Assembly: GCA_022495995.1 (NCBI GenBank)
Contig: JAFEMH010000079.1
Coordinates: 434,001 to 498,000, forward strand
Length of the DNA stretch: 64,000 nucleotides
Reading direction: 5' to 3'
Origin: Adenophora triphylla var. japonica
Lineage: Eukaryota > Streptophyta > Magnoliopsida > Asterales > Campanulaceae
Shown here: positions 12,024 to 23,736 of the stretch, piece after piece
Layout: every line of letters begins with the position of its first letter
Numbering within the stretch: the stretch's first letter is position 1
Notes under the pieces: model-generated
What the model was told of the DNA's origin: nothing
Seen by the model: the letters and a program-made list of their open reading frames with translations, nothing else
Database searches by the model: none
Made by a program: the position numbers and the translations under genes

Positions 12024-12254
12024 GGGCACGACTCGTGCCCCAGGGCACGACTCGTGCCCTTTTGGCCTCACTCAGAATCATGCGTCCCAAGGCAAGCACG
12101 ACTCGTGATTCTCACAGGGCACGACTCGTGCCTGAGGGCACGACTCGTGCCAATTCCCCTTCAAATTAATCAGAACAACTTGGCTCCCAATCCACGACTC
12201 GTAACCACGAGTTGGCCATGGGCACGACTCGTTCCTGAGGGCACGACTCGTGCC
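12024..12254. repeat. Palindrome cluster GGGCACGACTCGTGCC, second LTR copy
   Basis: Same cluster as 6094-6324 in the other LTR, with the same paired arrangement. One unit is mutated (ACTCGTTCC), showing that units decay individually. Confidence 0.92.
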
Positions 12255-12909
12255 ACGGCGAAACAGCACCAACAAAGAAGAACACTCAATAATCCCAAAA
12301 AACCAAATTTTCAACCCAAGCTTCCCTTTTATTGGTGAACCTAAAAGCTTAATAAACTTCATACTTCACATACTAAATCCTTTAGACCCAAAATGATGTA
12401 AACCTAGATCATTTACCACATGTTTTCCAACCCATTTCACTAACACTTTTCAAGTTAACCCTTTTTAATCTATTCAACCCCTCTTCTTACACTTTGATCA
12501 ATTTCCATGGACAATAATATCATTCTATACCTTTAATCAATTTCTCAACTTCAAGAAGGTTTCCAAAATATCAAATGACCATTGTAACAACAATAACACA
12601 ATAATTATTTCATGAGCATTTAAAGAAAGGAAAATCATAATAACTCACTTCCTAACTCTAATACTTGGCCAAACCCACAATTAATACTTATACTTAAATC
12701 ATTAATATCCCCAATTACTCTATACCACTCTTCTCCCAACTTAGATCACCAATTTACAATTTAAGATCAATTCCAACTCAAATAACATTATTCCAAATAC
12801 CAAAAATCATTTGCTTTCAACAAGAGATTAATTAACACATAAAGTGAGCAATTATTAGAAGGAAGTCATAATAACTTACCTTAGAAATATGAATTGGATT
12901 AAGGATCTT

Positions 12910-14770
12910 TGTTCGGTCGAAACCTAACGGTTTATTTATATCCGCAAGCGCACGGGCTATTGTAATATAGCGGGTGCAAGTACGAGTCGATCCCACAGAG
13001 ACAGGGTTTACTTTGGGATGATATTTGTCTTTATATAAATATATAGATAAAATGATTGGGGGGAAGATTGGAATTTGTAAGATAAAATACTAGGAAGATA
13101 TATAAACTACTCTAACATATAATGATAGTATTCTCGGGATTGAAAACAAATAAATATGTTTTTAGATAAAGGCTTTTATCAAAATAACAAGGATGGTACG
13201 TTCGGCCTACACTACTTCGGGTTAAGACAGTAGCGTTTGTATCCTTCACTAATTATGTCCTAACTGTTTGAGATTTCCGTTTATGTTATTCCCGCACTGT
13301 CACAACGGGCATTCCGGCTTAACTCTAGCTGACCATAATTAGTAAGAATCCATTAAGATCGAAAGTCAACGTACTTTCCATTCAAAGAACACCCCTAGGC
13401 CGTTGAACTACTCTCGTGATCAATGAAACCTAGTTCCTTCATATGGTTCCGTCAATTGAAATTCTCCGCTAGGTACTTCTCTCAATTAACTAGGGTTCCA
13501 CAAATATAAACGTATTCATATTTGCAAGCAATTCAAGAATAATATGAAGAAATTGTTTTAAGATGAAAGTGCCAAGTCAAGGATGATACGCTAAGCTGTG
13601 CTAACTAGCACATGTATTTTAAGACTCACCGGCCTTTCTCTCGAGGGTTCGGCTTAGTGTAATCCCGTTCGTCACGCGGGAAATCCGACTCACCTCTCGA
13701 GGGTACCGAATAAATCAAAAATACCATTTAAGTCTATCATCTCACGTATTTTCCACTAAAGGATCATCCCTAGGTCTTTAAATCACTGTGTGTAATTTAT
13801 CGACCTAGTTCAATTCTTAGAGTTCCGCTAATCAAGATTCTCCGCTAGGTACTTCTCTCGATTAACTAAGGCTATACAATCAAGAACGTCTCCCTAATTG
13901 CAAGTATTTAAGTTTAATAAGAAGAGAATTGAAATGACATGTAGAAAAAGCATGAATATAAATAAATGAGTTTCCAACTCCGAGAAATGGAGGATTACTC
14001 AAACCATTCAAATAATAAAAGAAGTAAGTAAGAAATAGAGATAAGGAAAAGAGATACTTATTCATAATGAGAGAAACAATGGCTGGAAATAATCTTCATT
14101 CATAATCTTCAAGAGTACACAAGACTTGTCACGAATCATTGATACACCTTGAATATCATATATAAATTGCTAGAGTATTTTGCTATACATTCTAAGTATA
14201 ATATGATCCTTTCTGGATATATTTATCACTATTTTCGGATGTCCTAAACTGAGTACAAATAGCCTTTATATAGGCATTCTATGCTAGGGACACATCTCTT
14301 GCGAAAAGGCACCTTTTGGCTGATATGGGAGGTGCTCGGCCGAGTCAAGGAGGTTGCACGGCCGAGCAGAGCTTTTCTGACAGTCACAACTGTTGTAAAA
14401 AGGCACCTTTTGGTTTGAATAGGGGGTGCTCGGCCGAGTCAATGGATCTGCTCGGCCGAGCAGCAGTTTCCAGAAACTTTCTTTGTAATTCCTTCTTATG
14501 CTCGGCCGAGTCAAGGTGGTTGCTCGGCCGAGCAGTTGCTGTCTTGGCTTGATTTATTCTTTTGATACTCCTATTTCCACAGCTTTGCTTTTAAGCCCCA
14601 TAATCTTCCATAAAGTGTACCTAAAACCTGTAAAATCACACAATATACCAACCAAGCATAAAATCGAAGATATATATAAAAAGAGGCTAAATTATACTCA
14701 ATTGATATTAATTTAAAGGCAAATAACCTAATTATCATATTATAAAAGACTATATAAAAACCACTTATCA
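12910..14770 (-). repeat. 3' LTR of the Athila-like element
   Basis: Spans TGTTCGGTCG to CACTTATCA on the + strand; near-identical to 16211-18072. It contains the AAAGGCACCTTTT half-palindromes and a TGCTCGGCCGAGCA cluster. Short open frames within it are not supported as genes. Confidence 0.9.
14333..14534. repeat. Palindrome cluster TGCTCGGCCGAGCA (six units)
   Basis: Three pairs of CTCGGCCGAG-type units, each pair separated by about 10-13 bp (for example GTCAAGGAGGTTG). The second unit of each pair is followed by CAG or a close variant. The first two pairs are preceded by AAAAGGCACCTTTTGG. Confidence 0.92.
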
Positions 14771-16210
14771 AACTCCCCTACACTTAAACCTTGCTTGTCC
14801 CCAAGCAAGATTAGGATGAAAATATGGAGAGGGAGAATAGAAAGTAATAGGAATGATCCCTCAGAAAACTTTTTATAGTAGCAAGCTTATTGCTTCTGAA
14901 TATTGCCTTCATCTTTTTAGTCATATTTTTCATATCCTTAAAAAAAATTATTTAGAAAGAAGTAACATGAGGATATTTTAAAAGAAATAATTTTGAGAAA
15001 ATAACCTAATATAGCCTATATAGGAATTGATCAAGTAAAGTATGCTAGAAAGATAAACCTTTAGATCATAAACTTGGTACAAATAGAAGTTTCATAAATT
15101 TATTGCTAAAAATGTACAAATAGAGGCTTAAAACACTTATTCACAAACTAGAAGCTTTTATAGAACTTGAATTGCATTTTTGAATCACAAGGGTGAAAAA
15201 ATGGATGATGATAGTGGAAAAATCTTATCAAGGCTTCAACAATTTTATCTTATTTTTGCACGTGTTAAATTTTTGCAAAAGACCTAAGTTATTTTTGATC
15301 TTTCAAGTAGGAGACATTGTGGTCGCGAGCCCCATGTTCCTAATACTTAGATCAAGAATAATTTTGGATATTACTCCTGTTTTGGCAAGGAAGCATCGTC
15401 GCAGCGAACGCCGTGCCCCGAGTTACTTAGAAAGTAATAGGTTTCATTTTGCTATTAAGGATTGGTGACTAAGTCACTCTTTTTAGCAATAAGATAAAAT
15501 GCCTAACCTTGATTTGATTAGTGGAAATGGAAAGATGGATTTTTGATGAAGATGTGTGATTCAAGGGATGCAAAACAAAGAAAATGCCTCTAATAAGGGA
15601 ATAAGCATTAATAAAACTTGAGATGTATATTTAAAGAAATATTTTCAAAAATTTTTTCAAAAGAACAACCAAGTATTGAAAGGATGATCAATAGGAATTT
15701 CGATCTAATCAAATGCTTTTTCCTTGACTAATCACTATATATTGCTATATTAACTTATGAGGCTTTAATTTATTTCCTAAAAATATTCCTATATTTTTCT
15801 TTTTATTAATTTCTAAATTTATAGAAAATATGAGAAGAAAGACAAAGGCATTAATCTAAGGCACATAACAAGCATAAAGATTAATAATATGGATCATCAT
15901 AGGGATTTTTTTTTTTTTTGAAACAACGTATCCATTCACGAAGAGGTGCTTGATCGAATCAACAGAAGCGTGCGGCCGCTCCACTTGGTTGATTTAATTT
16001 AGTTCATCCGCTCCTGAATGCACGGCCGCTCCAAAAATTGGTGCACGGCCGCTCCAACACTGTTCATTATATATTTTTTATATTCCTACAAAACAGAGTT
16101 AGAAAATAATACAATAATAATATATAAAATATAAACATAAAAATAAAGATAAATGATAAAGACAAATATCAAAAAGTAAACCGTTGTCCCCGGCAACGGC
16201 GCCAAAAACT
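14771..16210 (-). other. Interior of the Athila-like element
   Basis: 1440 bp between the LTRs with PPT at 14771-14782 and a poly-T run at 15907-15920. The longest open frame (15193-15468, + strand) has no recognised domain and lies antisense to the element. 15970-16056 carries another repeated motif, TGCACGGCCGCTCCA, three times plus a partial copy. Confidence 0.7.
16188..16204 (-). other. Primer binding site of the Athila-like element
   Basis: On the minus strand TGGCGCCGTTGCCGGGG lies six bases inside the 5' LTR. This sequence is the usual PBS of Athila-group elements. Confidence 0.85.
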
Positions 16211-18072
16211 TGTTCGGTCGAAACCTAACGGTTTATTTATATCCGCAAGCGCACGGGCTATTGTAATATAGCGGGTGCAAGTACGAGTCGATCCCACAGA
16301 GACAGGGTTTACTTTGGGATGATATTTGTCTTTATATAAATATATAGATAAAATGATTGGGGGGAAGATTGGAATTTGTAAGATAAAATACTAGGAAGAT
16401 ATATAAACTACTCTAACATATAATGATAGTATTCTCGGGATTGAAAACAAATAAATATGCTTTTAGATAAAGGCTTTTATCAAAATAACAAGGATGGTAC
16501 GTTCGGCCTACACTACTTCGGGTTAAGACAGTAGCGTTTGTATCCTTCACTAATTATGTCCTAACTGTTTGAGATTTCCGTTTATGTTATTCCCGCCCTG
16601 TCACAAACGGGCATTCCGGCTTAACTCTAGCTGACCATAATTAGTAAGAATCCATTAAGATCGAAAGTCAACGTACTTTCCATTCAAAGAACACCCCTAG
16701 GCCGTTGAACTACTCTCGTGATCAATGAAACCTAGTTCCTTCATATGATTCCGTCAATTGAAATTCTCCGCTAGGTACTTCTCTCAATTAACTAGGGTTC
16801 CACAAATATAAACGTATTCATATTTGCAAGCAATTCAAGAATAATATGAAGAAATTGTTTTAAGATGAAAGTGCCAAGTCAAGGATGATACGCTAAGCTG
16901 TGCTAACTAGCACATGTATTTTAAGACTCACCGGCCTTTCTCTCGAGGGTTCGGCTTAGTGTAATCCCGTTCGTCACGCGGGAAATCCGACTCACCTCTC
17001 GAGGGTACCGAATAAATCAAAAATACCATTTAAGTCTATCATCTCACGTATTTTCCACTAAAGGATCATCCCTAGGTCTTTAAATCACTGTGTGTAATTT
17101 ATCGACCTAGTTCAATTCTTAGAGTTCCGCTAATCAAGATTCTCCGCTAGGTACTTCTCTCGATTAACTAAGGCTATACAATCAAGAACGTCTCCCTAAT
17201 TGCAAGTATTTAAGTTTAATAAGAAGAGAATTGAAATGACATGTAGAAAAAGCATGAATATAAATAAATGAGTTTCCAACTCCGAGAAATGGAGGATTAC
17301 TCAAACCATTCAAATAATAAAAGAAGTAAGTAAGAAATAGAGATAAGGAAAAGATATACTTATTCATAATGAGAGAAACAATGACTGGAAATAATCTTCA
17401 TTCATAATCTTCAAGAGTACACAAGACTTGTCACGAATCATTGATACACCTTGAATATCATGTATAAATTGCTAGAGTATTTTGCTATACATTCTAAGTA
17501 TAATATGATCCTTTCTGGATATATTTATCACTATTTTCGGATGTCCTAAACTGAGTACAAATAGCCTTTATATAGGCATTCTATGCTAGGGGCACATCTC
17601 TTGCGAAAAGGCACCTTTTGGCTGATATGGAAGGTGCTCGGCCGAGTCAAGGAGGTTGCACGGCCGAGCAGAGCTTTTCTGACAGTCACAACTGTTGTAA
17701 AAAGGCACCTTTTGGTTTGAATAGGGGGTGCTCGGCCGAGTCAATGGATCTGCTCGGCCGAGCAGCAGTTTCCAGAAACTTTCTTTGTAATTCCTTCTTA
17801 TGCTCGGCCGAGTCAAGGTGGTTGCTCGGCCGAGCAGTTGCTGTCTTGGCTTGATTTATTCTTTTGATACTCCTATTTCCACAGCTTTGCTTTTAAGCCC
17901 CATAATCTTCCATAAAGTGTACCTAAAACCTGTAAAATCACACAATATACCAACCAAGCATAAAATCGAAGATATATATAAAAAGAGGCTAAATTATACT
18001 CAATTGATATTAATTTAAAGGCAAATAACCTAATTATCATATTATAAAAGACTATATAAAAACCACTTATCA
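16211..18072 (-). repeat. 5' LTR of the Athila-like element
   Basis: Near-identical to 12910-14770. Its palindrome cluster lies at 17635-17836 with the same six-unit layout. Confidence 0.9.
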
Positions 18073-19466
18073 ATCTTCTTAGTTTGATGTGCTCCTCTCT
18101 TCACCCCGAACACGAAAGTACACTTGGATCGCCAAATGGAGAAGAATTGATTGCCCTAGGAACTTGGAAGGAGAAGTTCTTCAAGATGGAGCTTCCATGG
18201 AAATTATGGAAGGAGAATGAGGGAGGAGGATGAAATAGGGAAGATGATGGAAGAGATGGGAGAAGTATGGGGAAATTATGGGGAAAGTATGGGGAAAAGT
18301 AAGGTGTTTTGACTAAAGAAAATGAGGGGAGGAAAAGAGGGGGCATGGCCCCCCATGCCAAATTAATTAAAGTCTTCCCAATTTCTACACTCAAGCCCCT
18401 TAATGTTCAAGAAATGAAATGAACCCCTTTACTTCCTTTCTCCTACACAAAGAAGCCTAACTACCCACATTTTATTTATTTATCCATTTCTATTATTATA
18501 CTTCTCCCAAGAACCTTATTTTATTTCCCAATCATTTCATCCTAATATAAGAAATCCAATATATATAATGAACACATAATATTAACAATAATATTAAAAG
18601 CATATAATATTATACTAAAACTAGTGCCTAGGGTTAGGGTCGTTACATAAGGACTGTGAACAGTTATAATCCTCCTAGGATCATAACCTTATTTCACACG
18701 CTTTCTTATCCAACAAGGACTATACAATGCTATGCTTGTATAAACAAACCATAATTCACATTATTGGGTAATTTATCTTTTGACTCTAAACTCTTGTCAA
18801 TTGATTTCTCACTCTAAACACAAATACTTACTCTCACGCCGGAGGGCTTTTGCCGGTGAAGCTGACGCGCCCCGAACCGTGGTCCTACTTGGCCCCACGC
18901 CCGGGACACGCTCTTAAGACGCCTTTAATTTAAAAACTTTTCGAAATGTCCTTTCTAATTTTGTCAATATACAAAACCTGTTTAATGTAAAGAACCTTCA
19001 TAACATACTATTTAAGTAAAATCATTTACTTCTACTTCAAACACCAAACTTTACAATCATTTACAAACCACACCCAACTTCTTTACAAACCAAGGAACAT
19101 AGTTCCCAAAATATAAAATATTTACAATCTCTAAAGAGTTCAAAAGACATGACATCTCAAGTCTAGGATATACTACCCCCTGGTTATACATTTACATAAT
19201 GTAAACCCTCTAAAATACCTTTCTCAACAACCACCCAACTCGGCGTCACTACTAGAAACAGGCCCTTTACCGACGAAAATTTACCGACGGACGCGGTCCG
19301 TCGATATTACTGATGGACTAGCATTGGTTACCGATGGAATTTAACCGGGATTTTTTTAAAAAAAATTTCATTTAGGTCCGTCGATAATACTCTAAATTTC
19401 GTCGTTATTACAGACGGAGAGGGTCCGTCGGTATTACCGGCGAAATAGTCCGTCGGCAACGTGAAG

Positions 19467-19474
19467 TATAAATT
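19467..19474 (+). promoter_or_regulatory. Candidate TATA box inside the CACTA
   Basis: TATAAATT lies just inside the subterminal repeats and upstream of CT-rich leader-like sequence and the first captured exon. It could drive the chimeric transcript. Position and motif only. Confidence 0.4.
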
Positions 19475-19612
19475 AAAACCCTACCCCCTTTCATCGCCAT
19501 TTACGCTTACTTCAGAGAAATTAGAGAAATTGCTCAGTTCATCGCCATTCGCCGCCGTTGCTCAGTTCATCGCCTTTCGCCGTTCTCGTCTCCTTCCGCC
19601 GTTCACTCGGTA

Positions 19613-19613
19613 A

Positions 19614-19689
<76 letters not shown>
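19613..19689. repeat. (CT)n microsatellite
   Basis: About 75 bp of nearly pure CT dinucleotide in the presumed leader of the captured transcript. The open frame on the opposite strand with an Arg-Glu repeat is an artefact of it. Confidence 0.95.
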
Positions 19690-19696
<7 letters not shown>

Positions 19697-19830
19697 GAAT
19701 TTCTCGAACTGATTTTTGTTTTGGTAGTGTTTTTTTATGTAGATAACCTTGTTTGTTCATTTGCACTTGTTAAACATTATTGCTACAAAACCCTAATGGA
19801 GAAATTGGATTTTTCAATGTTTGTTAAATA

Positions 19831-20303
19831 GGGGGATTAAGGGCCGGAGGTGGAAAATTTGGAGCTGCTTTAGGGCAAAACAGGAGGGCATTGAGTACAA
19901 TCAACAGAAATGTTATGGGGGCTCCACAGTACCCAGTAAACAAGAGAGGAGCAAGTGACTTGCAAGAGTAAATTTCTTTGACTTTCTGTTTTGGTTGAAG
20001 TTTTCATCATGTTTCAGTGCCCTTTTTGACTTTTTATTTTATTTATTTTTTCCTGTATTGTTCAGAAAACATGCTGTCCCTTGTAAGAAAAATCCCCCAA
20101 TTCCGGTTCATCGACCAGTTACTAGGTCGGTAACAATGCCTTTTTCTTGAATTGTTTTCTATGAAGATGTGTGTGTATTTTGCCTACATTGTTTCCTATT
20201 GCCATGATCATTAAGGGTTTTGTTTCTTTTTCCCCATTTTTTCTCTTTTCATAGGAAATTTGCTGCACAAATGGCTAGCAAACAACAGCATCCTATGCTC
20301 CAG
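19831..20303 (+). pseudogene. Captured cyclin B (B2-type) exons
   Basis: Three exons with GT-AG borders: 19831-19967 (GAALGQNRRALSTINRNVMG, then APQYPVNKRG), 20066-20125 (CKKNPPIPVHRPVTR) and 20255-20303 (KFAAQMASKQQHPMLQ). This matches the N-terminal region of plant mitotic B2-type cyclins, upstream of the cyclin box. The cyclin fold itself is not captured, so no cyclin activity is expected. The donor genes for this and the next captures are not in the window. Confidence 0.75.
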
Positions 20304-20389
20304 GTAGCTTGCTTACCTTTTGTAAACTAAGAAACTTTTCACAATCTCGTTAAAAATATTCATCTGAACTTGATGATGATCAATATATT

Positions 20390-20414
20390 CATTTGGTGTA
20401 TACCTTGTGAAGGT

Positions 20415-20436
<22 letters not shown>
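20390..20436. repeat. 20-bp perfect hairpin at a capture junction
   Basis: Arms at 20390-20409 and 20417-20436 are exactly complementary, with a 7-base loop AAGGTTA. The right arm is coding sequence at the start of the aminotransferase exon, so the left arm is an inverted copy of it. Confidence 0.95.
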
Positions 20437-20680
<244 letters not shown>

Positions 20681-20775
20681 TAATCACGAATCTAGGGTTT
20701 TTTGTTTTTTCTGTTTAGAGCGCCTTCCATGTACTCGTGTTAATTCCCTAATGATTTATCTTTATTGTTGTGTAG

Positions 20776-20964
20776 GACTGAGTATGATAGAGGTGTCAAC
20801 ACCTTCTCCCCTGAAGGCCGATTGTTTCAGGTTGAATATGCCATTGAGGCCATAAAGGTACCAATTTGAACTCATATGTTTGTTCTTTCTCTGTGTAGTA
20901 GATTGATTTCTAATAATTTGTGTTTTGTGGCTTTTGATTGTGATTTGCAGTTGGGTTCCACGGC
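20776..20964 (+). pseudogene. Captured 20S proteasome alpha-5 (PAE) exons
   Basis: Exon 20776-20857 encodes [20 protein letters not shown] then YAIEAIK, the signature N-terminus of proteasome alpha subunits, closest to alpha-5. The next exon starts at 20951 with LGSTA, the correct continuation, but after about 14 bases it changes into LRR-kinase sequence. Confidence 0.85.
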
Positions 20965-21968
20965 AAGACAGGGTAACTACTTAAGTGGATTAGTTCCAGC
21001 TGAATTGGGAAACCTCTCAGAACTTCAAACTTTGTAAGCTGTTTCACTATCTTTAATCAGTTGGATGGAAGTAGTCTAATTAACAGATCATAGCTTCATA
21101 GGATCTGATCATTATCTTATTTCACTGAGTAAAACAACACAAGCTCATGATATATTGTGGTATGAGATGTTGATCAGACTGTGCACTCGCTCTTCAACAG
21201 ATCTTACACTCAAAACTGATATACTCTACAACCTCAGCTTTCTAATCTGATAATACAAGATTTGCTGCTCCAAGAGTGTCCATGATGCTAGAGCTCTTTT
21301 ATAATCTCAGTGTTTTCTCTAAATCATAGTGAGAAGTCCTGGGAGAGTACAATATGTCCACACTACTACACTAGTAATATATGGTAGGACAAATCACCAT
21401 ATGAAATACTTCGGCTTCCTAACCAATAATCGGTTACGATGCCTGTCACTTCAGAAATTTCTTTCTGCTGAAACATGTTTGGGACAGCAAAAATAAAAAC
21501 GACCTAACTGAGACGAGGTCATACAATATTGATAAAAAGCGTGTTTAGAGAAAATAAATCTATTAGGATTTGTGCTTCAAATATCATGTTGCTATGCTAT
21601 GTTACCACTCATGTACAAACCTTGACCTGTGACAGATGCTTAGGTAGGGCCAAAATTGTTAACCATGCTTGAAGGAAGATGATAAATACTTTAATCCAAG
21701 CCTCGCACCAAAAACTAATTCATTACTGGCTGCTTCTACAGGGATATATCTAGCAACTCTCTCGGTGGAAATATTCCTACATCACTTGGGATGTTGGGCA
21801 ATCTTCATGATTTGTAAGTTTTCTAAACTTCTTAAAGTTAGTAAAAACATACTTGTAGAATTGAGTGTTGACTAGTTTTCTCATTAATTTGTGAAGCAAT
21901 GTATCAACCAATTTTCTGGTTGGATCAATACCATGTGATAGCGTTCTCGACAAGTTTACTAGTACCTC
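20965..21968 (+). pseudogene. Captured FEI-like LRR receptor kinase exons
   Basis: Exons 20965-21033 (QGNYLSGLVPAELGNLSELQ), 21742-21813 (DISSNSLGGNIPTSLGMLGN) and 21897-21968 (NVSTNFLVGSIPCDSVLDKF). Each is a 24-residue LRR with GT-AG borders, in the order and spacing of FEI1/FEI2-type kinases that act in cell-wall growth. Transmembrane and kinase parts are absent. The 707-bp intron between the first two shows no other gene. Confidence 0.75.
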
Positions 21969-23497
21969 GTGAGTATCAAATTCTACTTCCATTCCTTTTC
22001 TTAAAGTTATATCATTAATAACCTCATTGTTTCTGCAAATAAACTGGATGTGTATGGTAGTTGGGTTGGAAATATTATTAAAATAAATTAGACCCCCCCC
22101 CCCGGTAAATATGTGTTTGTTTGATTGATGTTTAATAACTTGAAACTTCCAAACGGCGATCAATAAATATTTGTTTAGAATCAGATAGGGTGGTAGAGAT
22201 CTTTGCTTTATCATCACCTTTGGCAATCCAGTTCCTTTTAGATCTGGCTGGTTAATAAATGTCACAAATAAAATTTATTCAACATGTGATGATGTTTCTC
22301 TTTGCACATCCATTCGGATATATCAATATGCTGCTTAGATCCATTGGGAATCCATGCCAGAACAGTTTCATGCAAAATCAATCTTTTCATTTGAGACTGA
22401 CACATTTATTTTCAGACTTATTACCATTGTACAGTGTAGCTAGATATCAAAATAACCCTACCTTTGTATGTCCTTGTATATATTGATGGGATTGCAGCAT
22501 TTTTTTGTAGAATCTCTCTCTTTTATATTTACTTTTTGAATATGACTTTCTGTTTCCGAGACTCCGTGCTTCTCTTTCTCCCTCTCTCACGAAACTCCTT
22601 CTCAATCATCTCCAACCTCTACTTAGATCATTACCATTCATTCATCTTCCACTTTTGGGGTTGTGAAGTTTGAAATTAAAGGTTTACAGTCTTTTTTATC
22701 GAAGAGTGGAAGAGATATGTGTTATAACTAACAGTTGAGGTAAGAGGTGTAAATTTATTTGTGATGAGTTATCAGAGAAACGAGGAAGAACATTATCCCA
22801 GGTTGTAGGTGCACATTATAGTTAACTAGAATAGGAAAAAAGGAAAGAAATTAAAGATTTTCAAAGTAATATTGGTTCTTTTTCTGCTCTCTTGCACTCT
22901 ATTTGCTTGTTAAATCTCATAAGAAAGATCTATTAACATGATGCTTAACTGATCATGAAGAAAATGACTTTTGAAAACATTAGATCTATTTGGGTAAACG
23001 ATCATGTATAAAAAGAGAAAAAAATTGTAGAGAGAGCGAGAGGTGGCTTTGTTAAGAAATTATATAATAAAAAAGTTTAAGCAAGTGAATTTAAAAAAAT
23101 GTTCATCCCAGCAATTCTGTTAAGCATTTAACCGACATTTGACAAAATAGTTAAAATAGATATAGAAGTTCAAAGTGGAATGATGATCAATATTTCATAA
23201 AAAGTACCAAAGTCAAAGTGGAAAAATGTTTTAAGTACCAAGATCATTTTAGTCGTATAGCCGAGTTTCATTCAGTTGAGATTTAATAAACAGTTTTGGC
23301 ATTAGTCACTGCTTCCCTTGTATTGGGACATATGATTTACTCAATGTATTGCTATTCCACATGGCTTTTTTCCATTTGCTTACCACTCAATCAGATCCTA
23401 ATAAGTTCTAACCCCTTAGGTTCTGTTTAGTTTATCATATGCTTAGCTCTTGAGCAAGATGTATGTGGCAGTTAGAATATCATCTATCTTTGTGCAG
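21969..23497. other. CACTA interior without recognised exons
   Basis: 1.5 kb of AT-rich sequence with a C10 run near 22093-22103 and several short frames of no recognisable domain. It is probably intron or captured non-coding DNA. Confidence 0.5.
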
Positions 23498-23736
23498 AGA
23501 ATTAAAGATAAGATCGGTGATGCATATGATCGCTTGGAATTTATCATACCACTACTGAGGTAATTAGTTTTGACTGATATTTTTCTCATTTAAGTTCTAA
23601 CCCCTTAGGTTCTGTTTAGTTTATCATATTGGTATCACTCGTTTTCACTAATCATACACATTTGAACCACAGGAATGCAATGCTAGCATCAAGGACCAAG
23701 GTGATCGTGTTAGTAGAAAGAGTATTGGAAGTTTGA
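23498..23736 (+). other. Two unrecognised terminal exons of the captured array
   Basis: Exon 23498-23559 follows a TGTGCAG acceptor and reads RIKDKIGDAYDRLEFIIPLL. Exon 23673-23736 continues in the same frame across a GT-AG intron (NAMLASRTKVIVLVERVLEV) to a TGA. The helical, basic/acidic sequence is not one I recognise. It would form the C-terminus of any chimeric protein. Confidence 0.45.

Larger units (their letters stand above)
12910..18072 (-). mobile_element. Non-autonomous Athila-like LTR retrotransposon (LARD)
   Basis: LTRs of 1861 and 1862 bp flank only 1440 bp of interior. TSD ATCTT lies at 12905-12909 and 18073-18077. On the minus strand the LTR starts TGATAAGTGG, the PBS is TGGCGCCGTTGCCGGGG and the PPT is TGTAGGGGAGTT, all as in Athila elements. 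By eye the LTRs differ at about nine positions (0.5%), so the insertion is recent although no gag or pol is present. Confidence 0.85.
4481..18647 (-). mobile_element. TR-GAG: gag-only Tekay-like LTR retrotransposon
   Basis: Minus-strand element with LTRs 4481-7550 (3') and 10417-18647 (5', interrupted), and a TSD of TAAGG (4476-4480 and 18648-18652). The interior (7551-10416) contains only gag; protease, RT, RNase H and integrase are missing. The PBS reads GTTGATATCAGAGC and the PPT is a TTTAAGGGG tract, both closely matching the complete Tekay element at 37175. It must rely on enzymes supplied in trans, probably by that group. Confidence 0.85.
10417..18647 (-). repeat. 5' LTR of the TR-GAG element, interrupted
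   Basis: LTR parts 10417-12909 and 18078-18647, split by the Athila-like element at 12910-18072. They are collinear with the 3' LTR at 4481-7550, differing mainly by scattered substitutions and small indels such as around 10770-10800. Confidence 0.9.

Noticed and set aside
15193..15468. 91-aa frame in the Athila-like interior as an accessory gene
   Set aside because: It lies antisense to the element, has no domain, and there is no evidence of selection from one copy.
19539..19766. Arg-Glu repeat protein on the minus strand
   Set aside because: It is the CT microsatellite read in one frame.
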